Notes under the pieces: generated by a model
Database searches by the model: none
Told to the model about the DNA's origin: nothing
What the model saw: only the letters and a program-made list of their open reading frames with translations
Position numbers and translations under genes: made by a program
From: Glutamicibacter sp. PS
GTDB taxonomy: Bacteria > Actinomycetota > Actinomycetes > Actinomycetales > Micrococcaceae
Assembly: GCA_031317595.1 (NCBI GenBank)
Contig: JANCMB010000001.1
Coordinates: 3,276,468-3,340,467, forward strand
Direction of reading: 5' to 3'
DNA: 64,000 nt
In this document: in pieces, positions 25,889 through 34,149 of the stretch
How the letters are laid out: each line of letters opens with the position of its first letter
How positions within the stretch are numbered: the first letter of the stretch is position 1

Positions 25889-26740
25889 TTACACCAGGGG
25901 CAAGGCAGCACTTGTGGTGCTTACGAAAAGCACAATGGCTAGCACGGCACTCAAGGCACCCAACAATCCGAGTTGAGTTATGTTGCGCTTCGGGCCACGC
26001 GGCACCAAAGTTATACACAGGGCTGCAAGGCCGCCGACAATGGCGCCACCAAGGTGACCTTGCCACGAGATGTTTGGCACCGTGAAGCTCAGCACGATGT
26101 TGAGTACCAGCACAATGCCCAGCTGACTGAGGACTCCACGGTTTCCCCGGAGTGCAACGAGTGTAGCGATGAAGAGACCGGCTAGGGCACCGGAAGCTCC
26201 GAGCGTTCCACTTAATGGGGGACTCAACAACATGATGCCGGCAGTGCCCCCAAAGAGTGAGAGCATGTAGAGCCAGATAAACCGAAGTCTTCCCATACGT
26301 GGCTCGAGCAGCGTCCCAAAGATGTAGATACCGTACATGTTCATCAGGATGTGAAAGATCGACCCAGTGGAGTGGGCGAAGGCGTTAGTGAACAATCGCC
26401 ACGGTTCATAAATGGCAATCCCCGGTACCAGCATCATGGCCTGAGTGGTTCCGCGCAGCGCCCACTGCGCGAGATAGGCAAGAATATTCAGCGCAATGAT
26501 GGTGTAGGTCGCCATGGGCTTGGTCGCCACGGCACCGCCATACTGTGTGCGCTGGGTTGGCATCTGACGATTAGCTTCCTGGACGCACTCGCGGCATTGC
26601 ACACCCACCGGGGCGGAGACCTGACATTCCGGGCAAACCGGCCGGTTGCACCTCGCGCAGCTAACGTACGACACTCGATCTGGATGCCGGTAACATCTCG
26701 GCTCGCCGTGGCCTGAGGGGGATACTTGCCCGTATGACAT
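25889..26740 (-). CDS. Rhomboid-family intramembrane serine protease with zinc-ribbon
   Basis: 283 residues. The N-terminal cytosolic part (about 14-58) has Cys/His pairs (CYRHPDRVSYVSCARC, CPECQVSAPVGVQCRECV) like a B-box/zinc ribbon. The membrane domain follows, with about 6-7 helices. The catalytic dyad is Ser in GASGALAGLFIA and His in WQGHLGGAIVGG, with the conserved Asn/His region IFHILMNMYGIY. The family cleaves membrane proteins within the bilayer. This gene lies next to ppiA and crgA in many actinobacteria. Substrate unknown. Confidence 0.93.
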   Translation of the reverse strand: MSYGQVSPSGHGEPRCYRHPDRVSYVSCARCNRPVCPECQVSAPVGVQCRECVQEANRQMPTQRTQYGGAVATKPMATYTIIALNILAYLAQWALRGTTQAMMLVPGIAIYEPWRLFTNAFAHSTGSIFHILMNMYGIYIFGTLLEPRMGRLRFIWLYMLSLFGGTAGIMLLSPPLSGTLGASGALAGLFIATLVALRGNRGVLSQLGIVLVLNIVLSFTVPNISWQGHLGGAIVGGLAALCITLVPRGPKRNITQLGLLGALSAVLAIVLFVSTTSAALPLV

Positions 26741-26789
26741 TCTTTTCCTGCGCCTTAAATGTGGTTGTTCAAAGTGGACGGGGATGCAC

Positions 26790-26832
26790 GAAGGCTCCGG
26801 AAAAAACGCTCAATGCGCTTCCCGGAGCCTTC
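26790..26832 (-). terminator. Terminator hairpin after ppiA
   Basis: GAAGGCTCCGG and CCGGAGCCTTC form an 11-bp stem between the ppiA stop and the rhomboid start, on the minus-strand transcript. Confidence 0.7.
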
Positions 26833-26850
26833 AACTGAGTAGGTCGAAAC

Positions 26851-27396
26851 TTACAGGGTTTCGATATCGATGGAGTTGATAACCACCGGCTCCAGCGGCT
26901 TGTCACGGCCGTCGGTGGCCACAGTGTTGAGCGCGTCGACAACCTTGCGGGATTCCGCGTCGGTGACCTCACCGAAGATGGTGTGCTTGCCCTGCAACCA
27001 AGTGGTAGGGGTGGTGGTGATGAAGAACTGGGAACCGTTGGTTCCGCGACCCATGCGGATACCGGCGTTGGCCATGGCCAACTTGTAAGGAGCGGTGAAG
27101 TCCAGTTCTGGGTGGATTTCGTCGTCGAACTGGTAACCCGGGCCACCGAAGCCCTGGCCCAGCGGGTCACCGCCCTGAATCATGAAGTCAGCAATGATGC
27201 GGTGGAAAATCGTCCCGTTGTACAGGGGAGTGCCGGTCTTCTGATCGCCGGTCTCTGGGTGTACCCACTCCTGCTCACCGGTCGAAAGACCAACGAAGTT
27301 CTTCACGGTCTTCGGAGCGTGGTTACCGAACAGTTCAACAACGATGTCGCCCAAGCTGGTGTGAATCGTTGCTTTGTGTGTTGCGTTTGCAGTCAT
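26851..27396 (-). CDS. ppiA: Cyclophilin-type peptidyl-prolyl isomerase
   Basis: 181 residues from ATG 27396 (MTANATHKATIHTSLGDIVV), the usual actinobacterial cytosolic PpiA start, preceded by GGGAGAA; earlier in-frame starts add unrelated residues. Cyclophilin motifs are present: FHRIIADFMIQGGDPLGQGF near residue 60, MANAGIRMGRGTNGSQFFIT near 100 and LQGKHTIFGEVT near 122 (Trp of human CypA replaced). It isomerises Xaa-Pro bonds in folding. A terminator separates it from the rhomboid gene. Confidence 0.93.
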   Translation of the reverse strand: MTANATHKATIHTSLGDIVVELFGNHAPKTVKNFVGLSTGEQEWVHPETGDQKTGTPLYNGTIFHRIIADFMIQGGDPLGQGFGGPGYQFDDEIHPELDFTAPYKLAMANAGIRMGRGTNGSQFFITTTPTTWLQGKHTIFGEVTDAESRKVVDALNTVATDGRDKPLEPVVINSIDIETL

Positions 27397-27548
27397 AGCG
27401 CTATTCTCCCATGTTGCAATGACTGACCGCCAAGCTACGGGTACGCGGTCAGTGAAACATTCATGAATACTGCCCAACGGCACCTGTGCGCACGGGATCC
27501 GTCCTAGGCTGGAAGAGACAGCTAACGACTAATTTCAGGAGGTTCCAG

Positions 27549-27764
27549 ATGGCCTGCACCAAGAGTACTGGCGGGAAGTTTTTGCTCATCGCAGCAATTG
27601 CGGGAGTTGTCGCCGTGTTGGTGGCGTTGTGGAAGGCATCAAAGCCGGTGCCCGATCCTTGGTCCTCGGAGAGTCCTCAACCCGACACCATTGAACCGGT
27701 CTCTTCACGAGAGGCCAGCGTGGACGAGATCCGTGACCTCGCTCGGGATGATGAAGCAAACTAG
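27549..27764 (+). CDS. Small membrane-anchored hypothetical protein, 71 residues
   Basis: ATG 27549 follows CAGGAGGTTCCAG, an ideal ribosome site, so the frame's upstream extension was dropped. One N-terminal TM helix (about 10-30, FLLIAAIAGVVAVLVALWKA) is followed by a short acidic, Pro/Ser-rich extracytoplasmic or cytoplasmic tail (VPDPWSSESPQPDTIEPVSS, VDEIRDLARDDEAN). Small proteins of this plan near ppiA occur in related actinobacteria. No function is known. It is divergent from ppiA. Confidence 0.8.
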   Translation: MACTKSTGGKFLLIAAIAGVVAVLVALWKASKPVPDPWSSESPQPDTIEPVSSREASVDEIRDLARDDEAN

Positions 27765-28627
27765 CCGCTAACCAGGCGTGATTGTCCGCGGACAACACAC
27801 CATAGCCCAATTAAGATTGCGCCCAGCCCGACGAATGTGCCCCATGGGACAACCTGCTCAAGGAAAAGTGCAGCGAGCAGGGCTGCCCCTGGAATTTCTA
27901 GCAGGATCAGTGTCGATACGGTCAAAGCGCCCAGCACCTTGAGTAGATGGTTCATTACCGTGTGCCCAAGTAGCTGGGCGCAAACCGTGAGTAGGATGAT
28001 GCCAATCCATCCGAGGGTGTCGAATCCCCACAGCGGTTGCCCCGTAACGAGGCACAGCACCAGCAATATGACGGCGGTTACCGCATAGCAGGTAGATGCA
28101 TAGGTACCGGTGCCCAGAGTGCGCCTGGCCGCAGAACCGGCCAAGGTGTAGGCCGCGGCCAACATACCGCCCATAATCGCCAGCAGATCCCCGATGAGCG
28201 CCTCGCGTCCTAGGCCTAGATCGAGTCCGGTGATCGCTACAACCCCACAGATCGCAAGACCCATCCCAATCAGTACGATCGGTTGGTAGCGCACGCCTCG
28301 ATACATCTGAAACAGCGCGATCCAAACGCCTTGAATACAGACTAAGGCCGTGGCCGCCGCGACACTGGTCATACGAACCGCATACATGAAGCACACGAAA
28401 TGCAGAGCCAGGGCCACTCCAGAGGCCACCACGATGCTCCATTCGCGTCGGGTCATCTCACGGAATATGCGGCGGTTTTTCCGCAGTGCGGGAGCTGCAA
28501 GCAGAACGGCGGCTGAGCCATTGCGCCAGAGAGCCATGGACAGCACGGGTACGGTGGGAAAAGCGGCAATAATGGGGCCCGAGGCGGAGATTCCCAGTAC
28601 TCCGACAATGGCCAACAGAATGGTCAC
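27761..28627 (-). CDS. EamA/DMT-superfamily transporter
   Basis: 288 residues with about ten TM helices in two EamA repeats, the second starting near residue 150 (LLAIMGGMLAAAYTLAGSAA) and ending VPWGTFVGLGAILIGLWCVV. Drug/metabolite exporters of this class move amino acids, nucleosides or other small metabolites; the substrate is unknown. Its 3' end overlaps the convergent small membrane-protein gene by 4 bases. Confidence 0.88.
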   Translation of the reverse strand: MTILLAIVGVLGISASGPIIAAFPTVPVLSMALWRNGSAAVLLAAPALRKNRRIFREMTRREWSIVVASGVALALHFVCFMYAVRMTSVAAATALVCIQGVWIALFQMYRGVRYQPIVLIGMGLAICGVVAITGLDLGLGREALIGDLLAIMGGMLAAAYTLAGSAARRTLGTGTYASTCYAVTAVILLVLCLVTGQPLWGFDTLGWIGIILLTVCAQLLGHTVMNHLLKVLGALTVSTLILLEIPGAALLAALFLEQVVPWGTFVGLGAILIGLWCVVRGQSRLVSG

Positions 28628-28737
28628 GCTATAAGGTTATCTGCATTATCACGGCCCGATTGACCGATCTTCCGTTGCGCCAAACTCAGCGCCAACAATA
28701 GATTTCATTTAGAGTATATAACCAAGTCAAACACATT

Positions 28738-29700
28738 TTACTTGGTTATTCCTTTGCGGCGCCAGTAGGCGGCAACCAATGCGCCAGACAAGTTATGCCA
28801 AACCGAGAATACTGCTCCGGGCAGCGCAGCTTCGGGGGCGAAATACTGTTTCGCCAAGCCTGCGGCCAGTCCAGAGTTCTGCATTCCTACCTCGACGGAG
28901 ACAGTTCGTCGTGAGGCTTCAGGCAGCCGCAACACACGACCTATGCCATAACCCAACAATAGGCCCAGTCCGTTGTGAATCACCACGGCCAGTAGGACAA
29001 GCCACCCGGCGGCAAACAGCGTCTGCGCACTGGCGGCCACCACGATCGTGACCACAAAGGCGATGGCCAGCACTGATACCCATGGCAGCGCAGGTACCAG
29101 TCGTTGCACAAGCTTCTGGAACAGCGCCCGGACCACCAGACCGCCGATGATTGGGACGAGCACGATCTGCACCACGCTAAGGGCCATGGATCCGGCATCC
29201 ACCGGTAGGTACTGGCCCGCAAGCCAGAGCGTGAGCAGTGGGGTAAAGATCGGAGCCAGCAGGGTGGAGACGCTAGTCATCGCCACCGACAGCGCAATAT
29301 CTCCACGGGCCAGATAAGACACCACGTTGGAAGCCGTTCCGCCCGGTGCGCACCCAACGAGGATGATGCCCGCGGCGAGCATCGGATCGAGCTGAAGCAC
29401 TACGGCTACCGCCCATCCCAGCAGTGGCATGACCAAAAATTGTGCCAGAACTCCGCCAGCGACGGGCCAAGGATTCTTCGCGACCAGTGCAAAGTCCGGG
29501 AAGGTCAAAGTTAGCCCCATGCCGAACATGATCACCATGAGCATGGGATTGATCAGTCCCGAAAGTGGGAGGAAAGGCTCTGGCATGAGAGCACCGAGCG
29601 CGCCACCGGCAAGAATCAATACAGGGAACAACAGTACGGCGATATAGGAATTGCGTGTTTCGGTGTCAGCTGACGCCACGCTCGAGTTTTTATCCGGCAC
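28738..29700 (-). CDS. Bile acid:sodium symporter (BASS) family protein
   Basis: 320 residues from GTG 29700, preceded by AGGATAATCAG; the frame is open to an ATG at 29745. About nine to ten TM helices. The BASS core shows PMLMVIMFGMGLTLTFPDFA, GCAPGGTASNVVSYLARGD (sodium-site region) and VSVEVGMQNSGLAAGLAKQY. The family imports organic anions such as pantoate or other acids by sodium symport; the substrate is unknown here. Divergent from the glycosyltransferase. Confidence 0.87.
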   Translation of the reverse strand: MPDKNSSVASADTETRNSYIAVLLFPVLILAGGALGALMPEPFLPLSGLINPMLMVIMFGMGLTLTFPDFALVAKNPWPVAGGVLAQFLVMPLLGWAVAVVLQLDPMLAAGIILVGCAPGGTASNVVSYLARGDIALSVAMTSVSTLLAPIFTPLLTLWLAGQYLPVDAGSMALSVVQIVLVPIIGGLVVRALFQKLVQRLVPALPWVSVLAIAFVVTIVVAASAQTLFAAGWLVLLAVVIHNGLGLLLGYGIGRVLRLPEASRRTVSVEVGMQNSGLAAGLAKQYFAPEAALPGAVFSVWHNLSGALVAAYWRRKGITK

Positions 29701-29811
29701 CTGATTATCCTGCCACGCGGACCTGCCGACGAAAACTTTCGGCATATGTTGTTAAGCCACTGCCAGAATCGTGTTCATGGGGAAGTTACCCTCGACCAGC
29801 ATGCTGGTGCT

Positions 29812-30954
29812 GTGAAGATCGCAATCATCGCAGAGTCATTTCTTCCACACTTCAACGGCGTCACGAACTCGGTGCTACGTGCACTGGAGCATTTTGCGGC
29901 GCGAGGGCACGAGGCGGTTGTCATTTGCCCGGCGGCCGCTCGGCTAGACGAACTACGCGGCAAGGGAGTGCCAGGGTCTGCTCATGGTTTCCCCGTGCAT
30001 ACGGTTCCTTCTGTGCCACTGGCGACTTATCCGGCAGTGCGTCTGGCCACCGTCAGTACGCTTCGTTTGCGCAGGTTGCTGGCCGATGTCCGGCCAGATG
30101 TCGTCCACTTAGCTAGTCCGTTCGTTCTGGGCTGGAAAGCACAGTGCGCTGCAGAACAGTTGGGGATACCCACCGTGGCGATGTATCAAACCGAAGTACC
30201 GAACTACGCCAACCGGTACAAGATGCCGTGGCTCACCCAGCGCCTGTGGGATCACGTGCGCACGGTGCACAGCAGCGCGGATCTAACCCTCGTACCCAGC
30301 AGCTTCTCCCAGGATCAGTTAGCCGCCCTCGGTGTACCACGCCTATCGTTGCTGGGCCGCGGAGTCGACACCGAGCAGTTCACGCCCACACGCCGAGACG
30401 CCGCGTTCCGCAAGGCCATCGCGCCGAACGGTGAGCGACTAATCGGGTTCGTTGGTCGTCTGGCCGCCGAAAAACAGGTCGAGGATCTGCGTGTGCTCAA
30501 CGATCTCGAGAATACACGGCTGGTCATCGTTGGCTCCGGCCCAATGGAGCCGAGCCTGCGTCAGGCACTTCCCGGAGCACATTTCACCGGATTCCTCTCC
30601 GGGACCCGGCTCGCGTCCGTGATGGCTTCGCTGGATGTCTTCGTCCACACCGGGGAATCCGAAACATTCTGCCAAACCATTCAAGAGTCAATGGCCTGTG
30701 CCGTTCCCGTCGTGGCGGTGGGACGCGGGGGCCCACTGGACCTCGTTGATTCTTCACGGACCGGCTGGCTGTACCAACCCGGTGCGCTCGATGATCTACG
30801 CGCCCGTGTCGTCGATCTGGCCTACGACGATGCAAAACGCCTAGCCTTCGGGCAGGCTGCTCAGCGGGCCGTACAGGGCCGTTCATGGGAATCCATCGGG
30901 GACCAGCTCTTGGCCCATTACCGGAGCGTGTGCCGCTCATACGCCACCAGCTAA
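29812..30954 (+). CDS. GT4-family glycosyltransferase, MgtA-like mannosyltransferase
   Basis: 380 residues from GTG 29812, giving the family start KIAIIAESFLPHFNGVTNSV; upstream in-frame codons to 29746 are not conserved-looking. The GT-B fold shows VHLASPFVLGWKAQCAAEQL, TVAMYQTEVPNYANRYKM, LIGFVGRLAAEKQV and the E-x7-E motif in ESETFCQTIQESMACAVPVV. These resemble GDP-mannose-dependent alpha-mannosyltransferases making lipomannan or mannosylated glycolipids in actinobacteria. Inositol-phosphate synthase elsewhere in the window would feed the same lipids (inference). Confidence 0.88.
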   Translation: MKIAIIAESFLPHFNGVTNSVLRALEHFAARGHEAVVICPAAARLDELRGKGVPGSAHGFPVHTVPSVPLATYPAVRLATVSTLRLRRLLADVRPDVVHLASPFVLGWKAQCAAEQLGIPTVAMYQTEVPNYANRYKMPWLTQRLWDHVRTVHSSADLTLVPSSFSQDQLAALGVPRLSLLGRGVDTEQFTPTRRDAAFRKAIAPNGERLIGFVGRLAAEKQVEDLRVLNDLENTRLVIVGSGPMEPSLRQALPGAHFTGFLSGTRLASVMASLDVFVHTGESETFCQTIQESMACAVPVVAVGRGGPLDLVDSSRTGWLYQPGALDDLRARVVDLAYDDAKRLAFGQAAQRAVQGRSWESIGDQLLAHYRSVCRSYATS

Positions 30955-30963
30955 GCGTGGCGT

Positions 30964-31584
30964 TCAGTCGCGGGGCACAACCCCCGAGTATTCTTCGGTC
31001 TGAACCGCGCCGGCATACGAAAATTCGAGGAGGGTCAGTCCCGTCGAGGTGACGCGTTGGCTGGTGAGCTCAAAGGAGGAATCACGGTGCCCGGTAAATA
31101 GGCGCCGGCCCTGGCCCAGGACCACCGGGGCGATAGCCAATCGGATGGAATCGATCAGCCCGGCATCCAGCAGCGAGGCTGCCAGAACGGAGCTACCGTG
31201 GATCTGAAGTTCTCCTCCGGCTTTTCCCTTCAACGCACTGAGCTGCGCCACGACATTCGAATAAAGCACCGTCGTCGGCTTCCACTCGCCCGTCTTCAGG
31301 GTGCTACTGACCACGTACTTGGGCAGCGTATTCATGCGCACCGTGAACGGGTCTGGTTCTTCAATCTGCGGCCAGTCGCGGGCAAAGGCAAGGTAGGTAC
31401 GCCGCCCAAAGAGCAACCCGTCTGCGGCGTCGAGCCACTGGGAGGCCTGCTGCAGGAAGTCGTCGTCAATGAAGGGCACAAACCACCCGCCTCGGGTGAA
31501 TCCGTCGCTCTGATCCTCCGTAGGGGAGCCGGGACCCTGGCTCACGCCATCGAGGGTCACAAACTGTGTCAGGGTTAGCTTCAT
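30964..31584 (-). CDS. RibD C-terminal/dihydrofolate-reductase-family protein
   Basis: 206 residues of the RibD_C/DHFR-like fold: MKLTLTQFVTLDGVSQGPGS at the start, LLFGRRTYLAFARDWPQIEE, YVVSSTL and LQIHGSSVLAASLLDAGLID. Such single-domain proteins probably bind NADPH, but most have no known substrate. The paralogous gene at 32449 shares the plan. It lies downstream of, and on the same strand as, the GNAT gene, with 27 bases between. Confidence 0.85.
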   Translation of the reverse strand: MKLTLTQFVTLDGVSQGPGSPTEDQSDGFTRGGWFVPFIDDDFLQQASQWLDAADGLLFGRRTYLAFARDWPQIEEPDPFTVRMNTLPKYVVSSTLKTGEWKPTTVLYSNVVAQLSALKGKAGGELQIHGSSVLAASLLDAGLIDSIRLAIAPVVLGQGRRLFTGHRDSSFELTSQRVTSTGLTLLEFSYAGAVQTEEYSGVVPRD

Positions 31585-31611
31585 TTCATCTCCCGGCAGT
31601 CAATAGTACGT

Positions 31612-32217
31612 TTATGAATCGACCGCGCCGTCGCTCTCGAGGCGCAGCGATAGGTACTCGTGAAATCCCGCTCGTCGGGCGAAACGCACCGGGCGACGTT
31701 CGTACTCACGAAATCCCAAACCCCGGTACAGCTGCAATGCTGCCTGATTAGTGTCCTTGATGTCTCGCAACACAAAGCGTTGAAAGCCAGTGTCGCTCAC
31801 CAGATGCTGCATCAGCGCCCGAGCCAGGCCCCGACGTTGAAAGCCCGGTGCCGTGGTAACGAAGCCGATTTCCGCAAGATCCGGGCTGGGTTCGGGGTAC
31901 GCCCCAAGAAATTGGCTGCGCACGATCTGGTAGCTGATCGATCCGCGAATCGCTCCCAGATGCGCCCGGAGCTCGGCGGCGACCGGTGCAAAGCATTCCT
32001 GCTCACCGGTGGTCAGTGAGGCCACGGCCGCGGGTTGCCCGTCGACGAGGGTCACGTAGAAACGTTCGAGGATGAGCATGTGGGCGAAGGCTGCGGCCAC
32101 CCGCGCAGGATCGGGGGAGAAGAAGGCAAAATCCTCGGCGAAGCCGTGTGCGAGCACGCCGGCAATATCGTCGCGGTAGCCTTCGCCTAATTCGTCGGCC
32201 CTGCACTGCTCAATCAT
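31612..32217 (-). CDS. GNAT-family N-acetyltransferase
   Basis: 201 residues from ATG 32217 (MIEQCRADELGEGYRDDIAG), with GGAGCC at ribosome-site distance; the frame stays open upstream to 32829 but without GNAT-like sequence. The acetyl-CoA binding motif A is GFVTTAPGFQRRGLARALMQ near 134, followed by DTNQAALQLYRGLGFREYER. Substrate unknown. It is divergent from the second RibD_C gene at 32449. Confidence 0.85.
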   Translation of the reverse strand: MIEQCRADELGEGYRDDIAGVLAHGFAEDFAFFSPDPARVAAAFAHMLILERFYVTLVDGQPAAVASLTTGEQECFAPVAAELRAHLGAIRGSISYQIVRSQFLGAYPEPSPDLAEIGFVTTAPGFQRRGLARALMQHLVSDTGFQRFVLRDIKDTNQAALQLYRGLGFREYERRPVRFARRAGFHEYLSLRLESDGAVDS

Positions 32218-32448
32218 GTTCCAGGCTCCGTGAGGGGACGGCGGGCGACGGATTGCCACTGCGCATTGCGGGCACGACGTTCGAGGTGCATTGGGATCCC
32301 CTCGTGAGTCGACGAACCGCCCTGTGATGGCGCTGTTTGTCTCCATCGTGGCACCTCGTGCGAAGTGGTGGCAATACTTCGGGCTCTTCAATCTCGGGGT
32401 CTGCGGCTGTAGGCTCCATGTCATCGCCACGCCAGAGGGAAGGTTCTC

Positions 32449-33045
32449 ATGCCCGCCAGCTATACATTCGACGTTCTCTGTAGCCTCGATGGTTACGGCT
32501 CTTTCGGTCCCGAAGGGGACTGGGGTGGCTATTGGGGTAAGCAAGGTCCGGAATTCCTCGCGCATCGAGCCGAGCAGTACGCGGCCGAAATGCAACTGGT
32601 CCTTGGAGCGGCGACCTTTCGAATGTTCCGAAAATTCCTTGGGGCACTGAGCCGGGACTCCGAGGCCAGCGACCCGGTAAACACTCGGATGAAGTTTCAG
32701 CCCACGACCGTCATATCTTCCACCTTGGACGAACCGCTGGATTGGCCGGATGTACAGGTGGCGCGCGGTGACGCCGTCGAGATAGTCACCGAGCTCAAGC
32801 GGCAGTCGGAGCGACCCCTGCGTTCCCATGGCAGTTTGATGCTCAATAACGCACTGTTAAACGCCGGATTGGTCGATTATCTGCAGGTCGCCATGTTTCC
32901 GGTGCTCACCGGGCGCACCGGGACAGGAGCTATTTTCGCTGCGGTCCAAGATTTCGATCTCGAGCTAGTTTCCGAGCGGGTTTTCGACGGGCGGATCGTG
33001 GAGTTAACCTATCGGCCCACAGCACATCTCTCGAGCGGCGGCTAG
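32449..33045 (+). CDS. Second RibD C-terminal/dihydrofolate-reductase-family protein
   Basis: 198 residues from ATG 32449, preceded by GGGAAGG. It starts YTFDVLCSLDGYGSFGPEGD, then LVLGAATFRMFRKFLG, TVISSTLDEPLDWPDVQVAR, LRSHGSLMLNNALLNAGLVD and MFPVLTGRTGTGAIFAA: the RibD_C fold with the GxGS-type cofactor loop varied to SHGS. A distant paralogue of the protein at 30964. A strong terminator follows, then tRNA-Ala on the other strand. Confidence 0.85.
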   Translation: MPASYTFDVLCSLDGYGSFGPEGDWGGYWGKQGPEFLAHRAEQYAAEMQLVLGAATFRMFRKFLGALSRDSEASDPVNTRMKFQPTTVISSTLDEPLDWPDVQVARGDAVEIVTELKRQSERPLRSHGSLMLNNALLNAGLVDYLQVAMFPVLTGRTGTGAIFAAVQDFDLELVSERVFDGRIVELTYRPTAHLSSGG

Positions 33046-33073
33046 TACACCGCACTAAGGGGAGGGAGACAAC

Positions 33074-33104
33074 GAAGAACCCCGGACAATGTCCGGGGTT
33101 CTTC
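33074..33104. terminator. Terminator between DHFR-like gene and tRNA-Ala
   Basis: A 15-bp palindrome (GAAGAACCCCGGACA and its complement, one base between) with T-rich flank. It ends the plus-strand gene and lies just past tRNA-Ala on the minus strand. Confidence 0.8.
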
Positions 33105-33111
33105 TTTCTTG

Positions 33112-33184
33112 TGGAGCCTAGGAGATTCGAACTCCTGACATCCTGCTTGCAAAGCAGGCGCTCTACCAACTGAGCTAAGGCCCC
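33112..33184 (-). tRNA. tRNA-Ala (anticodon TGC)
   Basis: 73 bases on the minus strand. GGGGCCT pairs with AGGCTCC (one G-T pair), discriminator A; anticodon loop TTTGCAA gives TGC; T-loop GTTCGAATC. CCA is not encoded. Confidence 0.97.
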
Positions 33185-33191
33185 GTAAGGG

Positions 33192-33311
33192 TTAGGATAC
33201 CGTGTCAGTTACCTTTTGCCAGGTAACCTTGGTTTCCGAAGAAGCCTTGACCTTCTTGTAAACCACAGCCGCTACCGCAGCTAGGGTTCCCAGGAGTAGA
33301 AGCTTTTTCAT
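33192..33311 (-). CDS. DLW-39 family small membrane protein
   Basis: 39 residues between tRNA-Ile and tRNA-Ala, too short for usual gene callers. It starts MKKLLLLGTLAAVAAVVYKK and ends KVTWQKVTDTVS: an N-terminal hydrophobic helix, a basic turn and a polar C-terminus with the Trp that gives the family its name (here VTW rather than DLW). GGAAGG precedes its ATG. The family is conserved next to gyrA and these tRNAs in actinobacteria (established knowledge); function unknown. Confidence 0.85.
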   Translation of the reverse strand: MKKLLLLGTLAAVAAVVYKKVKASSETKVTWQKVTDTVS

Positions 33312-33343
33312 TCTTCCATCCCTTCCATTAGGCAAGGTTTCCG

Positions 33344-33417
33344 TGGGCGTACCAAGACTTGAACTTGGGACCTCTTCGTTATCAGCGAAGCGCTCTAACC
33401 GCCTGAGCTATACGCCC
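33344..33417 (-). tRNA. tRNA-Ile (anticodon GAT)
   Basis: 74 bases on the minus strand. GGGCGTA pairs with TACGCCC, discriminator A; anticodon loop CTGATAA gives GAT; T-loop GTTCAAGTC. CCA is not encoded. Confidence 0.97.
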
Positions 33418-33480
33418 TTACCTGTTCCGTTCTCTTTGGAACGAAATAAAACTTTACCGGTGATTGGCTACAGACACAAA

Positions 33481-33524
33481 TCGAGCCCGGGTGTCATGCG
33501 TCACAGCACATTTCCCGGGCTCGA
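33481..33524 (-). terminator. Terminator after the DUF3566 gene
   Basis: An 11-bp stem, TCGAGCCCGGG with CCCGGGCTCGA, lies 10 bases past the DUF3566 stop on the minus strand and probably ends the gyrB-gyrA-DUF3566 transcript. Confidence 0.75.
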
Positions 33525-33534
33525 CCAGTGACTA

Positions 33535-34149
33535 TTAGTCGTCGGTCAGGGTCACGCCGATGCCGCCGACCAGCGAGGCTGCGAGGTTATACAGCACTGC
33601 ACCGAGCATCGAAAGCACGGAAATGACTACAACGTTCACCACGGCAATGATGGTGGAGTACGAAGCAACTTGACCCAGCGACATGGCGGTGCGTAGATCA
33701 AAGCTACTCTCCGCACCAATCGCGTCACGCATCAGCTGATTGAACACGTCGAAGGTGCCGGTCAGATCCAGCACGCCCCAAATCGCCACGCCCGCCACCA
33801 CGGTCAGCACACCAAAGCCGACCGAAAGCAGAAAGGCAAGCTTGAGCACCGAGAAGGGTTCAACCTTGGATACCAGCAGGCGCGCCTTACGCACCTTAGC
33901 CTTCGGGGCCGGGCGAACCAGGCGCTCCTGATTACCGGACGGACGCTGCTGCGTCCCGGTCGGACGCGCGGAGGAACCTGCCGGGCGCTGCGCGCCGGCG
34001 GGACGTGCCCCGGCCGGACGTGCACCCGAGGCACCTGCCGGACGCGGGTTGTTACCCGCCGGGGTGGTTGGGCGCTTCACCTGAGTTGCGCGCGGGGCAC
34101 CTGCCTGAGGCGGATTACCGTTTGGGCGAGGCGTCGAGGGCGTACTCAT
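33535..34149 (-). CDS. DUF3566 membrane protein
   Basis: 204 residues. An N-terminal, disordered Pro/Ala/Arg-rich segment of about 85 residues has repeated [17 protein letters not shown]-like units, followed by a basic patch (KAKVRKARL) and two TM helices (about 105-127 and 165-190) of the DUF3566 domain ([20 protein letters not shown]). The family is always found just after gyrA in actinobacteria and is uncharacterised. It overlaps the gyrA stop by 4 bases (ATGA), so it is coupled to gyrase expression. Confidence 0.92.
   Translation of the reverse strand: MSTPSTPRPNGNPPQAGAPRATQVKRPTTPAGNNPRPAGASGARPAGARPAGAQRPAGSSARPTGTQQRPSGNQERLVRPAPKAKVRKARLLVSKVEPFSVLKLAFLLSVGFGVLTVVAGVAIWGVLDLTGTFDVFNQLMRDAIGAESSFDLRTAMSLGQVASYSTIIAVVNVVVISVLSMLGAVLYNLAASLVGGIGVTLTDD

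Noticed and set aside
31612-32829. 405-codon version of the GNAT gene
   Set aside because: The extra N-terminal 204 residues have no resemblance to any domain and cover the start of the divergent DHFR-like gene; ATG 32217 has a ribosome site.
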